Assembly (NCBI GenBank): GCA_900755985.1
Contig: CAAEIL010000268.1
Coordinates: 1 to 44,045 of the forward strand
Origin: Bacteroidales bacterium
GTDB taxonomy: Bacteria; Bacteroidota; Bacteroidia; Bacteroidales; Muribaculaceae
Direction: 5' to 3'
DNA length: 44,045 nucleotides
In this document: positions 38,568 to 44,045 of the stretch, piece after piece
How positions within the stretch are numbered: position 1 is the stretch's first letter
Layout of the letters: each line of letters opens with the position of its first letter
Made by a program: the position numbers and the translations under genes
Notes under the pieces: generated by a model
Seen by the model: the letters and a program-made list of their open reading frames with translations, nothing else
Told to the model about the DNA's origin: nothing
Databases searched by the model: none

Positions 38568-39158
38568 TTATTCAAACTCGATTTCTACTATAATATTAGA
38601 ATAGTTGACATAGCGTCCGCCTTCGAAGGTCACTTCGCCACCCATATATGTATTAAGGTAGGGAAGTACCTGGCAGGCGATGTGGTATTTGCCGTTAGGC
38701 AGGACTATCGAGTCAGACTTGCCTTTTTCGAGATCCATTGCGCCACTTTCTTTGTCGCCGCTCAGGTACAATTTGATGTGATAGTTCGATTCGTTTTCGA
38801 CAACGACATTCGAGACCGAGTCGCCGGTAAATTCCTCAAGATGGAAAGGCGAAAAATCCGATGGTAACGTGGCTTGTATTTCCTTGACAATATTATCGAC
38901 AGGTATTTTTCGGGCTTCACGGACATGCTTGCCGTCGGGATACAGTGCGATGTATTTGTTATAAATATCCGGGAGGTTGTATTCGAGTGCCGTGGCCCAA
39001 GCGCCTTCGTCAGTGCCGAACCCGATGGTGTCGTTAAGGTCGAATACATCATACGCCATCTCGGCGCTGTCGTCAACTTGTGAGGCGTCGCGTTTGCAAG
39101 CTCCGGTGATTAGTAATGCGGCAACCGCGGCTATGTGCAAAAGTGCTGTCTTTTTCAT
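38568..39158 (-). CDS. Putative lipoprotein
   Basis: The 196-aa protein has a lipoprotein signal (MKKTALLHIAAVAALLITGAC, Cys21 as the likely lipidated residue). An acidic linker is followed by a helical stretch resembling a tetratricopeptide-like repeat (YNKYIALYPDGKHVREARK, ~66-84). The C-terminal half is beta-rich (NYHIKLYLSG, LPNGKYHIACQV). No family or function is recognised. It has its own terminator and lies 155 nt downstream of the hybrid kinase gene. Confidence 0.75.
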   Translation of the reverse strand: MKKTALLHIAAVAALLITGACKRDASQVDDSAEMAYDVFDLNDTIGFGTDEGAWATALEYNLPDIYNKYIALYPDGKHVREARKIPVDNIVKEIQATLPSDFSPFHLEEFTGDSVSNVVVENESNYHIKLYLSGDKESGAMDLEKGKSDSIVLPNGKYHIACQVLPYLNTYMGGEVTFEGGRYVNYSNIIVEIEFE

Positions 39159-39313
39159 TAGTAGTAATTTTTATGGTGGAGAATTGATTCTTAGGCATTT
39201 GATTTGCGCCGTGGTAAATTTATCAATGTTTGGACGATATGTTTATAATAAAATCGGCACATCTTATGAAAAAATCGTTGTATTGCCGAAAATATCAGTC
39301 TCCGGGGCGAAGT

Positions 39314-41452
39314 TTAACGCAAAATCCATTCGGGGTTGTCGTATTCGATGTCTATGTCGTGAGGATGTTTGCTGAAGCGGTTGCGTAATGCGCTTGGCGT
39401 CTCACCGAAAATCACGCGGAAGCATTTGGTAAAATAAGCCGGCGACGTGAATCCCGTGCGATAAGTAATCTCGCTGATGGTATAGGACGGATGAGTGAGG
39501 AGTAGTTCGCGTGCACGCTGCAGGCGCAAACGGCGCATAAGTTCGACAGGAGTATAGTTGGTAAGCGTTTTCAGTTTGCGATAGAACTGCGAGTGACCAA
39601 GCCCCATCTCAGCGGCAATTTCTTCGACACTCAGAGCAGAATCGCCCATCCGTTCGGTAAAAATTTCGACAAAGCGTTCGTAGAATTTGTTTTCGGGGTC
39701 GTCCAAAGCGCTTATGTCTGATTTGCTTCCGGCAGAGGCAGTGTCTTTGTGTGGGACGTATACCGAGTTTTCCCAAAGGTTGAGAATTCGGCGACGGTTT
39801 TGGGTGAGGCTGCGGCACTGAGATTTTAGGACTTGTGCGCTGAAGGGCTTTGCGAGATATCCGTCGGCTCCGCAGTCGAATCCTTCGCTGCGCTGCTCGT
39901 CGAGTCCGCATGCAGTGACCAAAAGTATCGGAATATGCGAGGTAAGCATTTCGTCTTTGAGTCTGCGGCATAGCTCATAGCCGTCCATTTCCGGCATCAT
40001 GACATCGCTGATAATCAGATCGGGGACGAGACGCGTAGCCATGGCCATGCCTTCGTAGCCGTTGCGCGCACGGTGTACTTCAAATTCGTCGCCCATAATA
40101 CCTGAAATCAGCGCCAGCATATCGTTGTTATCGTCGACAACGAGCAGACGGGGCATGGCGTCAGAATTTTCCCCGTAAGCGATTTTAATATGCCCTGATT
40201 CTTCGGGTGTAGCAATATGGGCTTCGGCTGCCGTTCCGTTGCTTCGATAAACAGTCTCAGGCATTTCGGCATGTACCGATGCCGTTTCAGTTGTGGTCTC
40301 GGAAGGTATATATACTGTAAATTCCGAGCCTCGGCCTTTTTCGCTATGCACCTCGATACGTCCATTGTGCATGCTCACAAAAACATTAGTGAGGGCCAGC
40401 CCGATTCCCGAACCATTGGGGTGCTCCTTGTCTACCTGATAGAAATTATCGAAAATGCGGCAGCAGTCCTCTTTGCTGATGCCGATGCCGGTATCGGTGA
40501 CTCGGAGTACAAGCATGCCGACGTCGATAAAGCAGCTGACGCCGACTTTGCCGTTGGCAGGCGTGTATTTTATGGCATTGGATATTAGATTGTAGGCGAT
40601 GCGCTCCATCATGTTGCGGTCAAGACTGAGCATCGGCATTCCGGAAGCAATATCGGTGCTGAGGCGGATATCTTTGTGTCGCGCAGCACTTTCGAACGAT
40701 GCTACCCACTCTGCAAGCAAAGATGCTATGTCAATCATGCTACGGCGCAGGACAAGTTTCCCATTGTCATATTTGCGAAAGTCGAGGATGTCGCAGACCA
40801 GACGTGTCAGGATATTGACGTTGCGTACCGCCATTGTTGCCAGATTGCGCTGATTGGCCGTAAGATTACGGTCTTCGGCGAGCATTGACAGCGGCTCGGC
40901 TATCAAGGTCAGGGGAGTGCGCAGGTCGTGTGACACATTGGTAAAGAATGACAGCTTGGACTGAGTGGCCTTTTCGAGCTGACGGTTCTTGGCTTCGAGT
41001 TCTTCGCTCTTGGCCTTGAGTAATATCTGATTAGCCCTTCGTTCACGGTTGGCGTTGAACAAAAAAATCATTGCGGCAAAAACCAGAATGACCAGAAATA
41101 TCAGCAAAATGACCAACCAGTCGAAATAGTATAACTTGTCGGAATTCTTAATCAATATATGCATATATTCGGCCGCGCTGTTCGGAATCATGAATTTATA
41201 GTAATCTTTGTAAGATTCCGTGTCGGCGTCTTCACTGTCCTCGGATGTATTCACCGCGCTTTCGTCTGTGGCCGAAATCGCAGAATCACCACTGACAATA
41301 TTCACCGAGTCGACCGTGGCTGTATAGTCTGTTCCGTAGTAATCTTCACGGCTGGCGGGCCCGGCGACAATCGTGAACTCAGGCGCGGGCGACAACGAAC
41401 AAAAGCTGCAAAGCAGCGTTGCAGCAAGGATAAAGTATAGCAGAATTTTCAT
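39314..41452 (-). CDS. Hybrid histidine kinase/response regulator/AraC protein with short sensor
   Basis: About 712 aa from the ATG at 41452 (a GTG nine bases upstream is possible). Order: signal/anchor segment, an acidic periplasmic stretch of only ~85 residues, a membrane segment (WLVILLIFLVILVFAAMIFL, ~112-131), a coiled linker, HisKA with SHDLRTPL, an ATPase domain with NLISNAIKYTP, DTGIGIS and GSGIGLAL, a receiver (VVDDN, phospho-Asp in ISDVMMPEMDG, Lys in AKPF), and a C-terminal AraC-type DNA-binding domain (VEEIAAEMGLGHSQFYRKL; ISEITYRTGFTSPAYFTKCF). The usual hybrid two-component regulators of this type are ~1,300-1,400 aa with a propeller sensor. That sensor is missing here. Target genes unknown; the lipoprotein downstream is a candidate. 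Confidence 0.93.
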   Translation of the reverse strand: MKILLYFILAATLLCSFCSLSPAPEFTIVAGPASREDYYGTDYTATVDSVNIVSGDSAISATDESAVNTSEDSEDADTESYKDYYKFMIPNSAAEYMHILIKNSDKLYYFDWLVILLIFLVILVFAAMIFLFNANRERRANQILLKAKSEELEAKNRQLEKATQSKLSFFTNVSHDLRTPLTLIAEPLSMLAEDRNLTANQRNLATMAVRNVNILTRLVCDILDFRKYDNGKLVLRRSMIDIASLLAEWVASFESAARHKDIRLSTDIASGMPMLSLDRNMMERIAYNLISNAIKYTPANGKVGVSCFIDVGMLVLRVTDTGIGISKEDCCRIFDNFYQVDKEHPNGSGIGLALTNVFVSMHNGRIEVHSEKGRGSEFTVYIPSETTTETASVHAEMPETVYRSNGTAAEAHIATPEESGHIKIAYGENSDAMPRLLVVDDNNDMLALISGIMGDEFEVHRARNGYEGMAMATRLVPDLIISDVMMPEMDGYELCRRLKDEMLTSHIPILLVTACGLDEQRSEGFDCGADGYLAKPFSAQVLKSQCRSLTQNRRRILNLWENSVYVPHKDTASAGSKSDISALDDPENKFYERFVEIFTERMGDSALSVEEIAAEMGLGHSQFYRKLKTLTNYTPVELMRRLRLQRARELLLTHPSYTISEITYRTGFTSPAYFTKCFRVIFGETPSALRNRFSKHPHDIDIEYDNPEWILR

Positions 41453-41525
41453 TGCATACACATTGTTGCAAGAAATTTTATAAATGATGGAAAAGACACA
41501 GAAACAAGCTCTTAGCCTAATGGGA

Positions 41526-41533
41526 CAAAGATA
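41526..41533 (-). promoter_or_regulatory. Predicted promoter of the hybrid kinase gene
   Basis: TATCTTTG on the minus strand matches TAnnTTTG exactly, 73 nt before the ATG at 41452. Confidence 0.55.
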
Positions 41534-41668
41534 GTGAAATATTTTCAGAAATCATGTATATGTGCGCAGATGCAGCGTTTGCCGGTGTTTTTCACAGGCA
41601 TTTAGCCATTACTTTTAGTGGTCGGGATGTACGCACGTACACCTGAAAAATGGGACGTGCAATAAAAT

Positions 41669-41699
41669 TTGAGTTTGAGAGGGATATTTTGTATCTTTG
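41669..41699 (+). promoter_or_regulatory. Promoter of aspS
   Basis: TTG at 41669-41671, a 20-bp spacer and TATCTTTG at 41692-41699 match the Bacteroidota promoter consensus. The predicted start near 41706 leaves a leader of ~160 nt. Confidence 0.8.
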
Positions 41700-41709
41700 C
41701 ACTGCATTT

Positions 41710-41850
41710 TGCGCCGGTCATAACGGCGCACGACAATCTCCTTATTGTCAGAGTGCTGTGAGTCCGAATCCTGAAAAGATTCAAAACTCATTCTACTTAT
41801 AATAAATATAAATAATGCAGCTGAAAATGCGGTAACGACCGCCATGCTGC
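41710..41850 (+). promoter_or_regulatory. Structured leader of aspS with four hairpins
   Basis: Hairpins in order: TGCGCCG/CGGCGCA (41710-41730), GACAA/TTGTC (41732-41749), GAATC/GATTC (41766-41782), and a nested stem GCAGC/GCTGC (41817-41850) enclosing GCGGT-AACG-ACCGC (41829-41842). The last ends 15 nt before the start codon. None has a T run, so terminators are unlikely. The arrangement suggests translational or processing control. Confidence 0.5.
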
Positions 41851-41865
41851 CAAACTACATAAACA

Positions 41866-43638
41866 ATGTTCAGAACTAATACCTGTGGCGAACTCCGCCT
41901 CAATAACGTCGGTGAGAAAGTTACACTCGCCGGTTGGGTTCAGCGCGTCCGCAGAATGGGAGGCATGACCTTTGTCGACCTCCGCGATCGCTACGGAATG
42001 ACCCAAGTTGTATTCAACGTCGAGCACGACAAAGACCTCAACGAAGCCGCCGAACGCCTCGGTCGCGAATTTGTCCTTCAGGTCGAAGGCGTAGTCTCCG
42101 AACGCGAGTCCAAGAACCCCAAGATGCCTACCGGCGACATCGAAATCATCGCAGACAAGCTTCGCATACTCAATCCCTCTGAGGTGCCTCCTTTCACCAT
42201 CGAGGACGAAAGCGACGGCGGCGACGACCTGCGCATGCGCTACCGCTATCTCGACCTGCGACGCGCTTGCGTTCGCAAAAATCTCGAACTGCGTCACCGC
42301 ATGGCTTTCGAAGTTCGCCGTTATCTCGACTCTAAAGGCTTCCTCGAAATAGAGACTCCGATGCTCGTCGGCTCTACGCCCGAAGGTGCACGCGACTTCG
42401 TCGTCCCCTCGCGCATGAACCCCGGTCAGTTCTATGCCCTGCCCCAGAGTCCGCAGACCCTCAAGCAACTGCTTATGGTCGCCGGTATGGACCGTTACTT
42501 CCAGATTGTCAAATGCTTCCGAGACGAAGACCTCCGCGCCGACCGTCAGCCCGAATTCACCCAGATTGACTGCGAAATGAGCTTCGTCGAGCAGGAAGAC
42601 ATCATAAAGCTGTTCGAAGGCATGGCCAAACACCTGTTCAAGACCATACGCGGCATCGAAATCACCGAAGACTTCCCCCGCATGACTTGGGCCGACGCCA
42701 TGAAATATTACGGCTCTGACAAGCCCGACACCCGCTTCGGCATGAAGTTTGTCGAACTTATGGACATTCTCAAGGGCTACGGATTCAGCGTATTTGACAA
42801 CGCCGCATACATAGGCGGTATCTGCGCCAAAGGTGCCGCTTCTTACACACGCAAACAACTTGACGGTCTCACCGAATTTGTCAAACGCCCGCAGATTGGT
42901 GCCAAAGGCATGGTCTACGCACGCGTTCAGCCTGACGGTAGCGTCAAATCGTCTGTCGACAAGTTCTACTCGCAGCAAGTCCTTCAGCAGATGGCTCAGG
43001 CCATGGATGCCGAACCCGGCGACCTCATACTTATACTCAGCGGCGATGACGCCATGCGCACACGTAAGCAACTCTCCGAACTCCGTCTCGAAATGGGACG
43101 CCAGCTCGGACTCCGCGACAAAGACAAATTCTCCTGCCTCTGGGTCGTCGACTTCCCCATGTTCGAGTGGAGCGACGAAGAACAGCGCCTCATGGCCATG
43201 CATCATCCTTTCACACACCCCAAAGACGAAGATATTCCACTGCTCGACAGCGACCCCGCTGCCGTACGCGCCGACGCATACGACATGGTCATCAACGGCG
43301 TCGAAGTCGGCGGCGGCTCTATTCGTATCCACGACAGCAAACTCCAGGCCAAGATGTTCGAGATTCTCGGCTTTACGCCTGAGAAAGCGCAGGAGCAGTT
43401 CGGCTTCCTGATGAACGCCTTCAAGTACGGCGCACCACCTCACGGAGGTCTCGCCTACGGTCTTGACCGCTGGGTTTCGCTCTTTGCCGGACTCGACTCG
43501 ATTCGCGACTGCATCGCCTTCCCCAAAAACAACTCGGGCCGCGACGTCATGCTCGACGCTCCCGCACCTCTTGACCAAAAACAACTCGACGAACTCGACC
43601 TGCGCGTCGTCGTTCCCGAAACCGACAAAGCCGACTAA
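41866..43638 (+). CDS. aspS: Aspartyl-tRNA synthetase
   Basis: The 590-aa class II synthetase attaches aspartate to tRNA-Asp. It has an N-terminal OB-fold for anticodon binding (GWVQRVRRMGGMTFVDLRDR), motif 2 with RCxRDE-type CFRDEDLRADRQPEFTQID, the bacterial GAD insertion (~300-400) and motif 3 with GLDRWVSLFAG. Length is typical for bacterial AspRS. The next gene starts 2 nt after the stop, so they share a transcript. Confidence 0.98.
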   Translation: MFRTNTCGELRLNNVGEKVTLAGWVQRVRRMGGMTFVDLRDRYGMTQVVFNVEHDKDLNEAAERLGREFVLQVEGVVSERESKNPKMPTGDIEIIADKLRILNPSEVPPFTIEDESDGGDDLRMRYRYLDLRRACVRKNLELRHRMAFEVRRYLDSKGFLEIETPMLVGSTPEGARDFVVPSRMNPGQFYALPQSPQTLKQLLMVAGMDRYFQIVKCFRDEDLRADRQPEFTQIDCEMSFVEQEDIIKLFEGMAKHLFKTIRGIEITEDFPRMTWADAMKYYGSDKPDTRFGMKFVELMDILKGYGFSVFDNAAYIGGICAKGAASYTRKQLDGLTEFVKRPQIGAKGMVYARVQPDGSVKSSVDKFYSQQVLQQMAQAMDAEPGDLILILSGDDAMRTRKQLSELRLEMGRQLGLRDKDKFSCLWVVDFPMFEWSDEEQRLMAMHHPFTHPKDEDIPLLDSDPAAVRADAYDMVINGVEVGGGSIRIHDSKLQAKMFEILGFTPEKAQEQFGFLMNAFKYGAPPHGGLAYGLDRWVSLFAGLDSIRDCIAFPKNNSGRDVMLDAPAPLDQKQLDELDLRVVVPETDKAD

Positions 43639-43640
43639 TA

Positions 43641-44004
43641 ATGCTCGTACGCGACATCATTGCCGCTATCGAAGACTTCGCGCCGTGCTCGCTGCAGGAA
43701 AGCTGGGACAACACCGGCCTGCAGCTGGGCAGCCGCGATCAGCTTTGCACCGGCGTACTGCTCTGTGTCGACTGCACGCCCGCTGTCGTTGCCGAAGCCG
43801 TAGAGCGCGGCTGCAACCTCATAGTAAGCCACCACCCGCTTATCTTCAAAGGGCTGCGCAGCATCACCGGCGCCACTTCTGTCGAACAGGCAGTCATCGC
43901 CGCACTGCGCCACGGCATCAGCATATATTCCTCGCACACGGCCCTCGACAGCACCGCACACGGCGTCAGCTACGAGATTGCCCGCCGCATGGGCATTACC
44001 GGCT
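43641..44004 (+). CDS. Nif3-like dinuclear metal-centre protein, N-terminal part (cut by contig end)
   Basis: Start ATG 2 nt after aspS; ~121 codons are readable. Nif3/YbgI family features: SWDNTGLQLGS (~21-31), LIVSHHPLIF (~60-69, metal-binding His pair) and IYSSHTALDS (~98-107). The family is conserved and often encoded in housekeeping operons; its reaction is unclear, with GTP cyclohydrolase-like activity proposed for some members. The frame runs into the poly-C end and is not a natural stop, so the C-terminal part lies outside this assembly. Confidence 0.9.
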
Positions 44005-44045
44005 CCCCCCCCCCCCCCCCCCCCCCCCACCAACCCCCCCCCCGC
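44005..44045. other. Poly-C tract at the contig end, probable assembly artefact
   Basis: A run of 24 C (44005-44028), then ACCAA and further C, breaks the Nif3-like gene in mid-domain. Homopolymer G/C ends are typical of no-signal base calls in two-colour sequencing carried into contig ends. I do not read it as biology. Confidence 0.85.

Noticed and set aside
44005..44045. Poly-C tract as a phase-variable homopolymer in the Nif3-like gene
   Set aside because: It sits exactly at the contig end, is followed by near-pure C, and destroys a conserved domain. Sequencing artefact is far more likely.

Overview
This looks like a chromosomal contig end from a member of the Bacteroidota, order Bacteroidales, perhaps near Muribaculaceae or Bacteroides. 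The family-level guess is inference from gene content. The signs are promoter elements of the TAnnTTTG type upstream of many genes, little Shine-Dalgarno sequence, a hybrid kinase/AraC regulator, a secreted protein with a type-IX-secretion-like tail, and the order tRNA-Thr-Tyr-Gly-Thr-tuf / tRNA-Trp-secE-nusG-rplKAJL-rpoBC. The window falls into an accessory left part (1-18.3 kb) and a core right part (18.3-44 kb).

Positions 1-16.2 kb hold one tightly packed minus-strand operon of ten reading frames, with overlaps or gaps of 1-24 nt. In transcription order these are: a type I methyltransferase (hsdM); a second methyltransferase fused to a specificity region with three recognition-domain-like segments (hsdM-S); hsdR; an ArdC-like zinc metallopeptidase; mcrB with an EVE/PUA-like insertion inside its AAA+ domain; mcrC; an unrecognised 409-aa protein; a small HD hydrolase of the RelA/SpoT-MESH1 type; a Pif1-like helicase with a C-terminal winged helix resembling Z-alpha domains; and a 56-aa frame. 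The last frame runs into a 24-bp-period repeat block that looks like an IS21-type element end. The operon joins a restriction system that cuts unmodified DNA (type I) with one that cuts modified DNA (McrBC), plus accessory proteins. It is the strongest candidate in the window for an undescribed composite defence system. A TAnnTTTG element and a 13-bp dyad lie upstream of its first gene.

At 16.2-18.3 kb lie a frameshifted ardA anti-restriction gene and about 1.1 kb with no convincing gene. The block ends at a very strong hairpin beside tRNA-Leu(CAG). This suggests the relic of an integrative element next to a tRNA gene.

Positions 18.7-22.6 kb carry rpiB, an unrecognised gene 3 nt downstream of it, and a large secreted Ig-like/CHB_HEX_C protein. 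Positions 23.2-36.7 kb are the translation/transcription core: four tRNAs, tuf, a terminator/attenuator-like structure directly before tRNA-Trp, secE, nusG, rplK, rplA, rplJ, rplL, rpoB and rpoC.

Positions 36.9-41.5 kb are minus-strand envelope genes: a penicillin-binding-protein-like protein with altered SxxK and KTG motifs, a small secreted cysteine-containing protein, a lipoprotein, and a hybrid histidine kinase/response regulator/AraC protein with a very short sensor. Positions 41.7-44.0 kb carry aspS behind a highly structured leader, then the start of a Nif3-like gene that is cut off by a poly-C contig-end artefact.
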